A DNA stretch of 64,000 bases from Campylobacter concisus (GTDB lineage: Bacteria; Campylobacterota; Campylobacteria; Campylobacterales; Campylobacteraceae): NCBI RefSeq assembly GCF_001298465.1, contig NZ_CP012541.1:682001-746000 (forward strand), read 5' to 3'. Position numbers and translations under genes: made by a program. Below are positions 23,687 to 33,403 of the stretch, one piece after another. Positions within the stretch are counted from its first letter, which is position 1. Each line of letters opens with the position of its first letter. Below the pieces are notes generated by a model. It ran no database searches and had not been told where the DNA came from. It saw only the letters and a program-made list of their open reading frames with translations.

Positions 23687-23913
23687 TTCTCGATTTTTTT
23701 AGCTAGCTCATGAATATCGGCTTCACTTGCGGTTTTTGTGGCATGGATATTTTCGTTTTTGATATCGTTTGCTAGTTCGCTTCTTAGTATCATTGTATTT
23801 CGTGGCGCTTCGATACCGAGTTTAACAGTATTTTTTGAAATATTTACTATGACAACTTTTATGTCATTTCCTATTAAAATTTCTTCATTTTCTTTTCTTG
23901 CTAGGATTAACAT
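23683..23913 (-). CDS. csrA: Carbon storage regulator CsrA
   Basis: Small RNA-binding translational regulator, 76 residues, beginning MLILARKENEEILIG with the RNA-contact region and the GIEAP segment. In Campylobacter it controls flagellin translation and is titrated by FliW. It overlaps truB by 7 bases and ispE by 4. The C-terminal extension after residue 60 is longer than in E. coli (61 residues), as is usual in this class. fliW is not in the window. Confidence 0.96.
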   Translation of the reverse strand: MLILARKENEEILIGNDIKVVIVNISKNTVKLGIEAPRNTMILRSELANDIKNENIHATKTASEADIHELAKKIEK

Positions 23914-24728
23914 TTTTCAACCTTATTTAGAGTGTAATTTATAGTATCATCCGTGATTTGGATTACGCTCATAAATTTATCATAATTTAGCAAATAAATT
24001 CCTTGCTTTTGTGTTTCAAAATCGTTAATTTTTAATTTCTTACCATCAAGAATATCATTTATATCCCCAAAGTATGTATTCTTCTGAATGTTTAAAAAAT
24101 CACAAATATTCAAAAATTTTTCATTTTCGTAGCAAAATTTACCTTCACTCATCCTTTTTAATGAGCTTAAAGTTACATTATAACCAAGCTTTTTTCCAAA
24201 AATTTCTGCATACGAACGGATATAACTTCCTTCGCTTACGCTTAGACGGATAGTTAAAAATGGGTGCGAATAGTTTAAAATTTGGCTATCAAAAATTTCC
24301 ATCGTTTCTGTCTTTAGCTCAAATTCTTCGCCATTTCTAGCTAGCTTATAGGCTCTTGTGCCATTTACGTGCTTGGCGCTAAATTTTGGCGGGATATAGC
24401 TTATCTTGCCTATTAGCTCGCCTCTAATGGCTTCAAGTTTTTCTAAATTTATCTCTTTTGCATTTGAAATTTCAGTAATATTTTCATTGTCCATGCTAGG
24501 ACTACTCGCCCCAATCCAGATCGTAGCTTCATAGACTTTTGGACTTTTATCTAAAAATCTAAAAAATTTCGTATACGAGCCAAAAGCGACTATTAGGCAG
24601 CCGCTTGCGAATGGATCGAGCGTGCCTGAAAATCCAGCTTTTTTAACGCCGTATTTTCTCTTTAGTCGCCCTAAAAAGTGGTTTGAGCTCATGCCAGCAG
24701 GCTTGTTTGCCACGAAAATGGCGTTCAT
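23907..24728 (-). CDS. truB: tRNA pseudouridine-55 synthase
   Basis: Forms pseudouridine at position 55 of the T loop of tRNAs; 273 residues. The N-terminal NKPAGMSSN motif and the catalytic region GFSGTLDPFASG, with the nucleophilic aspartate, are intact. A shortened C-terminal domain compared with E. coli is normal for this class. Its ATG overlaps the uvrD stop by 4 bases. Confidence 0.94.
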   Translation of the reverse strand: MNAIFVANKPAGMSSNHFLGRLKRKYGVKKAGFSGTLDPFASGCLIVAFGSYTKFFRFLDKSPKVYEATIWIGASSPSMDNENITEISNAKEINLEKLEAIRGELIGKISYIPPKFSAKHVNGTRAYKLARNGEEFELKTETMEIFDSQILNYSHPFLTIRLSVSEGSYIRSYAEIFGKKLGYNVTLSSLKRMSEGKFCYENEKFLNICDFLNIQKNTYFGDINDILDGKKLKINDFETQKQGIYLLNYDKFMSVIQITDDTINYTLNKVEKC

Positions 24729-26794
24729 ACGGCCTTTTCCACGAAGCTTGACATGATCTCTCTTACGTTGCCACCAAAATTTATAGTTAGCTTAAACTCT
24801 TTTTTGATCTTGCTAACCGCACTCACCCTGCCGATACCAAAAATTTTATGTTTAACAAGGTCGCCTTTTTTAAATTCATTACTCTTTTCGATAACTAGCG
24901 AGCCATGCGTGATACCGCTCTCGCTTAAAAATCTACTCTTATTTAACCTCGTGCGCTGACCTTTGTAAAAGCGCGAATTTGCAAAGCTTAGACTAAGTGT
25001 CTTTTTAGCTCTTGTTATCGCCACGTAAGCTAGCCTGCGCTCCTCTTCGATGTCGCTTCCATCGCCAATTAGTGGGAAAAATCCCTCTTCAAGACCGATA
25101 ACAAAAAGGTGCTCAAACTCAAGACCCTTGCTAGCATGCACACTCATAATGCTAATAGCCTCATCGCTGATGCCGTCTTGCTCGCTTGTTAGCGTGATCT
25201 CGTTTAAAAACTCCTCCAGATCAAAGCTTGGATTTTGCTTGATCTGATCTTTTAAAACAGCGTAAAACTCATCGATATTCGCCGCTCTTTCAGCGCCATC
25301 TGGCAAGCTCTCGTAGTATTTTTTCACGCCAAATTTAGCTTCAAATTTATCTATTAGGTCAAAAACTGAGCTGCTTTCTTGAAGCTCTTTTAGGTTGCTT
25401 GCAAACTCAACAAGAGCTGATTTCACCTTTTTGCTAAAGGCTTCATCGTTACCAGAGATGTTTGAGATCGCCTCGTAAATGGAAATTTTGCTATCAAATG
25501 CTATTTTTTCAAGCTTATCAAGGCTTACTTTACCAAGGCCGCGCTTTGGACGGTTTATGATGCGCCTTATTGAAAAATCATCGTTTGGATTATTTATCAG
25601 CCTTAGGTAGCTTATGATATCTTTGATCTCGGCTCTTTCGTAAAATTTTACACCACCGACCATTTTATAGGCGATCTGCTCTTTGTTTAGTCCATCTTCA
25701 AGTGAGCGAGAGAGCGCGTTTATGCGGTATAAGATCGCGATATCTTTTGCTTGCACGCCTTTGCTTAAAAGCTCTTTTATACATTTTGCGATCTTACCAG
25801 CCTCAACGCTCTCATCAAAGCTCTCTATCAAATTTACAGCCTCGCCTTCGCCTTTTGTGCCCACAAGCTTTTTGCCAAGGCGGTTACGGTTGTGGTCTAT
25901 TAGTTCGTTTGCTGCTTTAAGTATTGCATTGCTTGAGCGGTAGTTTTTTTCTAGCCTTATGATCTTTACGTCTTTAAACTGATCTTTAAAATTTAAGATA
26001 TTATCTATCTTAGCACCACGCCAGCCGTAGATGCTTTGGTCATCGTCACCCACGACACAGATATTTTCGTGGCACAAGCAGAGCTTTTTTAGGAGTTTGT
26101 ACTGAAGGTCGTTTGTATCTTGATACTCATCGACCATTATGTATTTGTAGCGATTTGAAATTTCTCTCGCAAGATCTTCGTTTTCATCTAAAATTTTATA
26201 CGTAAGTCCTAGTAGATCGTCAAAATCAACAAGATTATTTGTTTTGAGATAATCTTCATATTTTTCATAAATTTGAGCAGCTTGTTTGTAAAAGTTATCC
26301 TTGCTTTTGTCAAATGAAGAGAAATTTGCGTTTTTACAGACCTCTTCGACGCTTAAAAGTGAGTTTTTGTAGTTTGAAATTTCGCTTGACAAAATCGCCG
26401 TGGCAACTGGACTTTCAAAGCTTTTGATGATGCGTTTTTTATCATCTGTGTCGATTATGACGAAGTTGTTTTTTCTACCAAGTTTTTCTATGTAAAGCTT
26501 TAAAAACAAAAGTCCAAATTTATGAAATGTGCAAAGTAGCGGCGAATAGTTTTTACCGCTTTGGCTTAGCATCGCCATGGCTCTACTACGCATCTCGTTG
26601 GCGGCTTTGTTTGTAAAAGTAAGAGTTAGTGTATTTGCTGCGTCTATACCGACCTCGCCGATGAGGTAGGCAAGTCTAGTCGTGATCGTCTTTGTCTTAC
26701 CGCTGCCAGCTCCTGCAAGTATGAGCATCGGACCATCTATATGAGTGGCTGCTTCGCATTGGGCTTCGTTTAAATTTGATAGTAGTTTTTCCAT
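24725..26794 (-). CDS. uvrD: UvrD/Rep-family superfamily 1 DNA helicase
   Basis: ATP-dependent 3'-5' DNA helicase, 689 residues. Walker A AGAGSGKT lies near residues 27-34, Walker B is VDEYQDTN, followed by DDDQSIYGWRGA (motif III), NYRS (motif IV) and the VHASKGLEFEHLFV and AYVAITRAKK blocks. A C-terminal KGDLVKHKIFGIG segment matches the polymerase-binding tail of PcrA/UvrD. Whether it acts in excision repair, replication restart or both cannot be read from sequence. Confidence 0.93.
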   Translation of the reverse strand: MEKLLSNLNEAQCEAATHIDGPMLILAGAGSGKTKTITTRLAYLIGEVGIDAANTLTLTFTNKAANEMRSRAMAMLSQSGKNYSPLLCTFHKFGLLFLKLYIEKLGRKNNFVIIDTDDKKRIIKSFESPVATAILSSEISNYKNSLLSVEEVCKNANFSSFDKSKDNFYKQAAQIYEKYEDYLKTNNLVDFDDLLGLTYKILDENEDLAREISNRYKYIMVDEYQDTNDLQYKLLKKLCLCHENICVVGDDDQSIYGWRGAKIDNILNFKDQFKDVKIIRLEKNYRSSNAILKAANELIDHNRNRLGKKLVGTKGEGEAVNLIESFDESVEAGKIAKCIKELLSKGVQAKDIAILYRINALSRSLEDGLNKEQIAYKMVGGVKFYERAEIKDIISYLRLINNPNDDFSIRRIINRPKRGLGKVSLDKLEKIAFDSKISIYEAISNISGNDEAFSKKVKSALVEFASNLKELQESSSVFDLIDKFEAKFGVKKYYESLPDGAERAANIDEFYAVLKDQIKQNPSFDLEEFLNEITLTSEQDGISDEAISIMSVHASKGLEFEHLFVIGLEEGFFPLIGDGSDIEEERRLAYVAITRAKKTLSLSFANSRFYKGQRTRLNKSRFLSESGITHGSLVIEKSNEFKKGDLVKHKIFGIGRVSAVSKIKKEFKLTINFGGNVREIMSSFVEKAV

Positions 26795-26845
26795 TTTTTA
26801 CTTTTTAAATTTTCTTTTGATTTTAGCCAAAAATGCTTAAAACTA

Positions 26846-27295
26846 CTATTTTTTCTTAAATATATCTTTATTTTTTGGATTTTGTAAAAAGACTGAAACC
26901 GATTTTTTTGTGTGGTCCGCTTGCTTCTCTTTTGGCTTATGAATAGAAAAATTTACAAGGATCGGGCTATTTTCAACCAAAATTTGTACAATACCACCAA
27001 GTGGAAAAGAGACCACAGAGGCGAAATTTTCACTACCAAAGCCAGCCTCAAAGCTAAGCTCATCTTGTGTTAGTTTTGTACTTTCAAGCGTATATCCACC
27101 AAGTGAGAACATAATGACTGGCATGCTAAAGCTCTTGCTTATCTCATCTGGCAAGCTAGGCTCAAAGCTAACTAGCGGCAAATTTGCCACAACTGAGAAA
27201 TTTACCCCTTTTTCAAGCAAAAAATCAATGCACTCATAAACGTGCATCTTCATCAACAGCGCAAATTTCTCATCATCTAAAATTTCATCTAACAT
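26846..27295 (-). CDS. SspB-like protein, possible ClpXP adaptor
   Basis: A 149-residue soluble protein that would usually be called hypothetical. Its pattern follows the alphaproteobacterial SspB fold: an N-terminal helix, FSVVANLPLVSFEPSL (compare F-V-x4-P-x-V-x3-P-x-L), a hydrophobic strand PVIMFSLGGYTLE, then DELSFEAGFG and VSFPLGGIVQI, where SspB proteins have a similar strand-turn-strand ending in a V-P/FP-x-x-x-I motif. A charged linker and basic C-terminal tail follow, where SspB carries its ClpX-docking peptide. It overlaps pepF by 7 bases and lies in the operon that contains smpB. SspB delivers SsrA-tagged proteins to ClpXP. The assignment is from pattern only. Confidence 0.5.
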   Translation of the reverse strand: MLDEILDDEKFALLMKMHVYECIDFLLEKGVNFSVVANLPLVSFEPSLPDEISKSFSMPVIMFSLGGYTLESTKLTQDELSFEAGFGSENFASVVSFPLGGIVQILVENSPILVNFSIHKPKEKQADHTKKSVSVFLQNPKNKDIFKKK

Positions 27296-29019
27296 CTCAT
27301 TCCTTTTGAAATTTCTAAAAACTCATCTACTAACTTTTTAACTTCATTTATGCCTATCTGCCAGAAATTTTTATCATCTATGTCAAAGCCAAATTTACCA
27401 ACAAGCTCCCTTGGGCTAAGGCTGCCGCCAAGGCTTAAAAACTCGGTGTAAATTTCGACAAAATTTTTGCATTTGCCGCTTTTGTAAAGCCCAAAAAGTG
27501 CAAGTACAAGAAGCTGCGCGTAAGAGTAGGCGTAGCAGTAAAACGGTGTGTGGATGAAGTGCGGGATGTAGCTCCACCAAATTTTGTAGTAGTCATTTAG
27601 CGTGACACTTTTACCAAACATCTTTTTGCTTTCTCTTAGCCAAATTCTATTTAGCTCATCTAGGCTGATCTCGCCCTCATGTGCGTGTACAGCTCGCTCA
27701 AATGTGGTGAAATTTATCTGGCGGTAAAGCGTGGCAAATATATCCTCGATCTTGCCAGCAAGTAGTGAAATTTTCTCTTTTTTGCTAAGACCGTCTTTTA
27801 TGTGATCAAAAACTAACATCTCACAAAAGACTGAAGCCGTCTCAGCCGTGGTTAGCGGCGTGTCTGAGTTTAAGTAGCTTACGTTATATGAGAGCTTTTG
27901 ATGCACGGCGTGGCCAAGCTCGTGAGCAAGCGTGAAAAGGTCTCTTCGTTGATTTGTGTGATTTAGTAAAACATAAGGGTGCGTGTCGCTTGATCCTGAG
28001 TGAGAAAATGCCCCGCCTCGCTTGTTTTGCGCCGGATAAACGTCGATCCAGCCGTCACTAAAGGCACTTTTAGCGATTTCGCCAAACTTGCTTGAGAAAT
28101 TTGAAAATGCTTTTAAAACTATCTTTTTACAATCATCAAATTTATACTCACCCTCACTGCTAAGAGGTGCGTATCTGTCGTAGTCATAAAGCCTTTTAAG
28201 GCCTAAAATTTCTCTTTTTCGCTCGTAAAATTTAGCAACTAGGTCGAAATTTTTCTCAGTTACGGCGATGAGCGAGTCAACGCTTTTTTTACTGATTTGA
28301 TTTTCAAGGTGTCTTGGCTCTTCTGGTAGCTTAAAATTTCTAAGCTCGCAGCTAGTCTTTAGATCAGTTTTTATCATATTATATATATAGCCAAGAAGGT
28401 GCTGGTGCTTACTAAGCTCGTTTGAGAGGCTTTTGGCGGCTAGTTTTCGCACGCTTTGGTCGCTCTCATGAAGCTTGGCTAAAATTTCCTCTTCATTTAA
28501 AAGCTCACCTTTAAATTTAAACCTCATCTTGCTCATACTTTCATCAAAAAGCCTCGAAAACCCCTCAGCTCCAGTGCTTGCAGTGCGAAGCAAAACTCTT
28601 TCTTCAGCAACGCTAAGTTGGTGCGGTTTTGCTTTAGCGAGATTGCTTAGATAGTAGCCATATTTTTTAGAGCTTTTGATGATCTCTTCTTGTTTTTTAG
28701 GGCTAAACTCATTAAATTTGATCTCAAAAAATATCAAATTTTCATTTGCTTTTGTCGCGATCTCATCGATCTTTGCATAAAATGCGCCTTTGCTTGTATC
28801 TTTAGCAAAATTTAAAAAAGCGTAGGTCATTACTTTTGAAATTTTGGCTACCAAGCTTTCATATTCTTCAAATGCCTTTAAAAACTCATCTGTTTTTAAA
28901 TTTTCATAATTTTCAAGATATTTATCTTTAAATTTCTCGCACTCTGCCTGTAAATTTAGTGCATTTTGCTCGCACTCTTTTTCGTTTGCAAAAAGTGCTT
29001 TTAGATCCCAAATTTGCAT
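27289..29019 (-). CDS. pepF: Oligoendopeptidase F (M3B metallopeptidase)
   Basis: Cytoplasmic zinc peptidase that degrades short peptides, 576 residues. The zinc motif is HELGH at 366-370 in TLAHELGHAVHQ, with the GGAFSH and TAETASVFCEML segments (third ligand glutamate) as expected. No signal peptide. First gene of a long overlapping minus-strand operon (pepF, SspB-like, uvrD, truB, csrA, ispE, smpB, TlpA-like). Confidence 0.93.
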   Translation of the reverse strand: MQIWDLKALFANEKECEQNALNLQAECEKFKDKYLENYENLKTDEFLKAFEEYESLVAKISKVMTYAFLNFAKDTSKGAFYAKIDEIATKANENLIFFEIKFNEFSPKKQEEIIKSSKKYGYYLSNLAKAKPHQLSVAEERVLLRTASTGAEGFSRLFDESMSKMRFKFKGELLNEEEILAKLHESDQSVRKLAAKSLSNELSKHQHLLGYIYNMIKTDLKTSCELRNFKLPEEPRHLENQISKKSVDSLIAVTEKNFDLVAKFYERKREILGLKRLYDYDRYAPLSSEGEYKFDDCKKIVLKAFSNFSSKFGEIAKSAFSDGWIDVYPAQNKRGGAFSHSGSSDTHPYVLLNHTNQRRDLFTLAHELGHAVHQKLSYNVSYLNSDTPLTTAETASVFCEMLVFDHIKDGLSKKEKISLLAGKIEDIFATLYRQINFTTFERAVHAHEGEISLDELNRIWLRESKKMFGKSVTLNDYYKIWWSYIPHFIHTPFYCYAYSYAQLLVLALFGLYKSGKCKNFVEIYTEFLSLGGSLSPRELVGKFGFDIDDKNFWQIGINEVKKLVDEFLEISKGMRC

Positions 29020-29068
29020 AATCGTCCTTTAAATTTTTTGGGATATTTTACAAAAAAATGGATAAAAG

Positions 29069-29101
29069 TAAAATTTCAGCCAAAATTTAGCTGAAATTTT
29101 A
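29069..29101 (-). terminator. Terminator after sstT
   Basis: Perfect 12-base stem (TAAAATTTCAGC with GCTGAAATTTTA) around a nine-base loop, followed on the minus strand by a T-rich tract. It starts 7 bases past the sstT stop. Confidence 0.75.
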
Positions 29102-29107
29102 TGAAGA

Positions 29108-30475
29108 TTAGTTTGAAGTCTCTGAGGCTACGGCTGTAAAAAGCACGTCTGATGAGCTATTTAGCGCAGTTTCAACTGAGTCTTGGATGACGCCTATAGT
29201 AAAGCCAACTGTGACAAACTGCATAGCGATGTCATTGCCGATACCAAAAAGACCACACGCTAACGGCACTAGAAGCAGTGAGCCACCAGCCACGCCAGAA
29301 GCACCGCACGCACCTAGTGCTGAGATGAAGCAAAGAAGAAGCGCATCGCCAAATGTAACTGTGATAGATGGGATAGAATTCACTGCAGTAAGCGCTAGGA
29401 TGCTGATAGTAACTGCCGCACCTCCCATATTTATAGTAGCACCTAGTGGGATAGAGATCGAATAAAGCTCCTCTTTTAGCCCAAGCTTTTTGCAAAGTGC
29501 CATATTTACAGGGATATTTGCAGCTGAACTTCTCGTAAAAAATGCTGAAATAGCACTCTCTTTTAAGCAGATCATGACAAGTGGATAAGGATTTTTTCTA
29601 GTTAATATAAAAACCATGGCTGGATAGATGATAAATGCGACAACAAGCATTGCTCCAACAAGAACCAAGATGAGCTTAAGATATCCAGCAAGTACCTCAA
29701 ATCCAGTTTCATGAATGCTGATAGTAACCATACCAAAGATACCAAATGGAGCTAGTCTAATGATAAATTTAACGATATGAGTCACACCATCGCTTATGTC
29801 TTTAAATACTTTTTTGGTCTCAGCTGTGGAATTTCTAAGTGCTATACCACTACCAACTGCCCAGGTGATGATGCCTATATAGTTACCATTTGCAAGGGCG
29901 TTTATTGGATTTTCGACCATTTTATAAATGAGATCTTTTAAAACATTGGTAATCCCTTGAGGCGCTGACATATCAGCACTTTGTAGGCCTTTTAAAGAAA
30001 GCTCCACTGGAAATAAGAAACTAGCAACAACTGCAACAACGGCTGCTAAAAATGTACCGACAAGATAGAGTGTAATGATCTTTTGCATACCTTTTGTATG
30101 ACCAAAATCTCTTAAAATGATGGATGTTGCTACCAAAACAAAGACAAGAATTGGTGCGATAGCTTTTAAAGCGCCTTTGAATAAATCGCCTAAAACTGAA
30201 GCAGAAGCAGCGATAGAATCGGCTGAGCTAGCTTTTTCTTTAGCTTCGTTTAGCTGCTTGGCTTCATCCTGACTAAGGCGAGTTTTTATAACTTCATCTA
30301 CGCTCAAACCACTTTCGTTTTGAATAGTTTGAATTTTAGCTGAAATATTGTTGTAAGGGGCTGCCTGATAATGTGTGTAAAAGCCAACTAGGGCACCTAG
30401 GATGATACCAACTAAAATTTGAACGATCAAATTTCCATCGGCGTATCTTCTTGCAATGTTTTTAAACATATTCAT
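29108..30475 (-). CDS. sstT: Sodium/serine-threonine symporter SstT
   Basis: Dicarboxylate/amino-acid:cation symporter family, 455 residues. Long blocks match E. coli SstT, including [59 protein letters not shown] and [22 protein letters not shown]. It is about 40 residues longer than the E. coli protein because of a hydrophilic helical insert between the first two membrane segments (residues about 43-92). AAGG precedes the start. Imports serine and threonine with sodium, which fits a genus that feeds on amino acids, especially serine. Divergent from metK. Confidence 0.94.
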   Translation of the reverse strand: MNMFKNIARRYADGNLIVQILVGIILGALVGFYTHYQAAPYNNISAKIQTIQNESGLSVDEVIKTRLSQDEAKQLNEAKEKASSADSIAASASVLGDLFKGALKAIAPILVFVLVATSIILRDFGHTKGMQKIITLYLVGTFLAAVVAVVASFLFPVELSLKGLQSADMSAPQGITNVLKDLIYKMVENPINALANGNYIGIITWAVGSGIALRNSTAETKKVFKDISDGVTHIVKFIIRLAPFGIFGMVTISIHETGFEVLAGYLKLILVLVGAMLVVAFIIYPAMVFILTRKNPYPLVMICLKESAISAFFTRSSAANIPVNMALCKKLGLKEELYSISIPLGATINMGGAAVTISILALTAVNSIPSITVTFGDALLLCFISALGACGASGVAGGSLLLVPLACGLFGIGNDIAMQFVTVGFTIGVIQDSVETALNSSSDVLFTAVASETSN

Positions 30476-30574
30476 TTGAAACCTTAATAAGTTAATTTTT
30501 TGCTGATTCTAGCTAAACAATTTTTAAATATAAAGAAATTTAGACAGATTAATTCGCTTTTTATAAAGATTAGT

Positions 30575-30580
30575 TACAAT
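30575..30580 (+). promoter_or_regulatory. Probable -10 element of metK
   Basis: TACAAT about 34 bases before the metK start, in a T-rich stretch. On the other strand TAGAAT (30506-30511) could serve sstT. Confidence 0.4.
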
Positions 30581-30613
30581 TGCACAAAATTTTAGTCAAG
30601 AAAAAGGATGAAA

Positions 30614-31819
30614 ATGTATCTATTTACTTCCGAAGTTGTAAGTCCAGGTCATCCAGATAAATGTGCTGATATAATCGCTGATAGCATTGTTGATACCATT
30701 TTAACACAAGATCCAAATGGACGCATCGCAAGCGAAGTCTTTGTGGCTGGAAAAAACATAGTAATAGGCGGAGAGATAAACTCAAAAGTAAAACTCTCTT
30801 TTAAAGATTACGAAAAGATCGTAAAAGACGCTCTTGCTCATATCGGGTATGACGGAAAGAGTAAATTTACAAAAGAGCAGTGCTTGCACCCAGATGATAT
30901 AGAGGTCAAAGTCTGCTTAAATCAACAAAGCCCAGATATAAATCAAGGTGTTGATCAAAGTAGCGGTGAGATTGGAGCAGGTGATCAAGGTATCATGTTT
31001 GGCTTTGCAAGCTGCGAAGCGAAAGAATTTATGCCAGCAGCTATAACTTATGCAAGAATGCTTTGTGAAAAAGTATATAAATTTGCCAAAGCAAACCCTG
31101 ATAAGCTTGGCGTTGATATTAAAACGCAAGTTACGATTGATTACGGCAGCAAAGATAACTTTGAAAACTGCAAACCTCAAAGCATCCACACTATCGTCGT
31201 ATCTGCTCCTTGCGTGGAGAGCATGAAGATAGAAGAGCTTCGCGCACTAATACAAAATTTAATAGACGAAACTGGTCTTCCAAAAGAACTGTATAATAAA
31301 GAAAAAACGATCATTTACATAAACCCAACGGGCAGATATGTAAATCACAGCTCACTTCACGATAGCGGTCTAACAGGCAGAAAACTAATCGTTGATAGCT
31401 TTGGCGGATATAGCCCGATAGGCGGCGGTGCTCAGTCAAGCAAGGACTACACAAAGGTTGATAGAAGCGGACTTTACGCAGCGCGCTGGATAGCTAAAAA
31501 TATCGTCGCTGCTGGCCTTGCTAAAAAATGCATCGTCCAGATAAGCTACGCAATAGGCGTTGCAAAGCCAACTTCAGTTAGTGTTGATACCATGGGAACT
31601 CATGCAAATGGCGTAAATGACGATATGCTTTCAAATTTTGTAAGCGAGCATTTTGCTCTAACGCCTCGCTGGATAACAAATAAATTTGGTCTTGATAAAC
31701 CAAGCAAAGATACATTTTTATATGCAAAAGTAGCCGCAAAAGGTCAAGTAGGAAATGCAAAATACCCTTGGGAAAAGCTTGATGCGGTTGATACCTTCAA
31801 GGCTTTACTAAAAAAATAA
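30614..31819 (+). CDS. metK: S-adenosylmethionine synthetase
   Basis: Makes S-adenosylmethionine from methionine and ATP; 401 residues. The ATP motif GAGDQGIMFGFA, SGLTGRKLIVD and GGGAQSSKDYTKVDRSGLYAARW are all present. I choose the ATG at 30614 (MYLFTSEVV), as in C. jejuni, because AAAAAGG then has a six-base spacing; the ATG at 30608 directly abuts that site. A strong bidirectional hairpin separates it from the convergent lnt gene. Confidence 0.97.
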   Translation: MYLFTSEVVSPGHPDKCADIIADSIVDTILTQDPNGRIASEVFVAGKNIVIGGEINSKVKLSFKDYEKIVKDALAHIGYDGKSKFTKEQCLHPDDIEVKVCLNQQSPDINQGVDQSSGEIGAGDQGIMFGFASCEAKEFMPAAITYARMLCEKVYKFAKANPDKLGVDIKTQVTIDYGSKDNFENCKPQSIHTIVVSAPCVESMKIEELRALIQNLIDETGLPKELYNKEKTIIYINPTGRYVNHSSLHDSGLTGRKLIVDSFGGYSPIGGGAQSSKDYTKVDRSGLYAARWIAKNIVAAGLAKKCIVQISYAIGVAKPTSVSVDTMGTHANGVNDDMLSNFVSEHFALTPRWITNKFGLDKPSKDTFLYAKVAAKGQVGNAKYPWEKLDAVDTFKALLKK

Positions 31820-31824
31820 TCAAA

Positions 31825-31851
31825 AAAGTGGCTTTATCTAAAAGCCACTTT
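31825..31851. terminator. Bidirectional terminator between metK and lnt
   Basis: Perfect 11-base stem AAAGTGGCTTT / AAAGCCACTTT with a five-base loop; A run on the left and T run on the right, so it can serve both convergent genes. Confidence 0.88.
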
Positions 31852-31862
31852 AAATCTCCTTT

Positions 31863-33158
31863 TTAAAACTCATCCCAAAACGCTTTTTTAGGCTTTATGA
31901 TCTCACTTTTTGAGCCATTTACGCTGTGATAGACCGCTTTATTATATTTTGTAGCAAGATGCTTTATAAGCAACATTTGAAGCACAGGTTCGCTACTTGG
32001 TATAAACCAGCCGTTATTTGTGATAGTCACGACCACGTCAAATTCGCCATTATAAAGCTCCTCTTTTGTTGCCTCATAGCAGATAGCGTTTCTAATTTTT
32101 ACTCCATCTACCTCGTAGTCGCTAAAATTTTCAGCCCTTTTAAAGTCACTAGCTCCACCAAAAAATATCTTATTTACTGCATCTTGCATAAATTTTGGCA
32201 GAGGAATTTCTTCTCCAAATGGTACTAAAAATTTCTTATCCATTCGCCTAAGATTGCCATCTTGAAACAAAAATGCAGAGTTATAAAATTGCTTATTTTC
32301 ATAGGCAAGCGCGCCAGCTACGATGGTTATCTTTTTTGAAAGCTCTTTTAGCTCATCGACAAGTAGTGGCTCATTTGTCATAAATAGTGGAAATGCACTC
32401 TCTGGAAGCACGATGAGGCGTTTTTGCTCGGCGATAGCGCTATTTATCATGTCTAAATTTTCATTTGTAAATTTCATGCGTAAGCTTTTATCCCAGCGCA
32501 CCCTTTGAGCGACATCGGTGTTTATTAGCTCCACGTCAAATGGCAAAGTCTTTGCCTCACCACTTTTAAACTGCAAAGCGGCGATGAGGCAGATAAAAGC
32601 TAGGATAAATTTTAAAATTTTATCTTTTAAACTCAAAGAAATGGCTGCTAAAAACATAAAAATAAGCCCTCTCGTACTTGGCTCAAAAGCGCCTAAAACA
32701 AGCGTTGCTTCAAGGTTAAACCAGTTAAAGCCAAATGGATGAATATAGCTTACTAAAAATAGCAAAATAGCTCTAAGCACTATAAAGCTTGGGAAAGAGG
32801 CTATCCAAAACATAAATCCGTAAACAATGGCTACAAAGAGGATGACAAAAGGTATGAGCCAGATCAGATCGTAGTAGATAAAACTAAAGCTAATCCAATA
32901 AAACCATAAAATTCCTGTGAAAAATCCAGCCACGAAAAAACCAGCTCTGCTTAAATTTATGATGATGTAAATTCCAGTCAAAGTTAGAAACGGCGAGATA
33001 AAATTTAAGAGCAAATTCTCGAAGAGGCTTAAAAAAATAAAGTTGGAAAGCAAAAAAGCACCGACAAAGGCTTTTATTATAATTTTAGTGCTAAAATGCC
33101 CATTTAAAAATCTTACAAATAAGGAAATCCATGCAAAACGCTGATTTTTTAACATCAT
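31863..33158 (-). CDS. lnt: Apolipoprotein N-acyltransferase
   Basis: Membrane enzyme that adds the third acyl chain to lipoproteins, 431 residues. About six membrane segments precede a nitrilase domain whose catalytic residues are E253 (LPESAFP), K309 (DKKFLVPFGE) and C360 (AICYE). The start ATGATG at 33158-33153 is preceded by AAGAGG five bases away, and no other start codon lies nearby. This places its first 28 bases inside the start of the divergent yajC gene, which also has a good ribosome site. The window encodes several lipoprotein substrates. Confidence 0.92.
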   Translation of the reverse strand: MMLKNQRFAWISLFVRFLNGHFSTKIIIKAFVGAFLLSNFIFLSLFENLLLNFISPFLTLTGIYIIINLSRAGFFVAGFFTGILWFYWISFSFIYYDLIWLIPFVILFVAIVYGFMFWIASFPSFIVLRAILLFLVSYIHPFGFNWFNLEATLVLGAFEPSTRGLIFMFLAAISLSLKDKILKFILAFICLIAALQFKSGEAKTLPFDVELINTDVAQRVRWDKSLRMKFTNENLDMINSAIAEQKRLIVLPESAFPLFMTNEPLLVDELKELSKKITIVAGALAYENKQFYNSAFLFQDGNLRRMDKKFLVPFGEEIPLPKFMQDAVNKIFFGGASDFKRAENFSDYEVDGVKIRNAICYEATKEELYNGEFDVVVTITNNGWFIPSSEPVLQMLLIKHLATKYNKAVYHSVNGSKSEIIKPKKAFWDEF

Positions 33159-33403
33159 TACTACCTCTTGTTGTGCTTTTCGCCATATTTTACTTTTTGG
33201 TTATTAGACCTCAACAAAAACAACAAAAAGCCCATGCAGCAATGCTCGCAGCTCTTGATAAAGGTGATAAGATAATAACTAATGGCGGACTTATCTGCGA
33301 AGTGATTAAAGCCGAAAATGATTTTATCAAAGTTAAACTTAACGATGATGTAATCGTTCGTATAGCACGCGAGTTTGTAGCTAAAAAGATCGAAGATAAA
33401 TAA
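33131..33403 (+). CDS. yajC: Preprotein translocase accessory subunit YajC
   Basis: A 90-residue protein with one membrane segment (LLPLVVLFAIFYFLVIRPQQK) and the conserved RPQQKQQKAH turn, then a small SH3-like cytoplasmic part. It assists SecDF. Its AAGGAAATCC ribosome site and start overlap, head to head, the start of lnt by 28 bases. It overlaps secD by one base (TAATG). Confidence 0.96.
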   Translation: MQNADFLTSLLPLVVLFAIFYFLVIRPQQKQQKAHAAMLAALDKGDKIITNGGLICEVIKAENDFIKVKLNDDVIVRIAREFVAKKIEDK

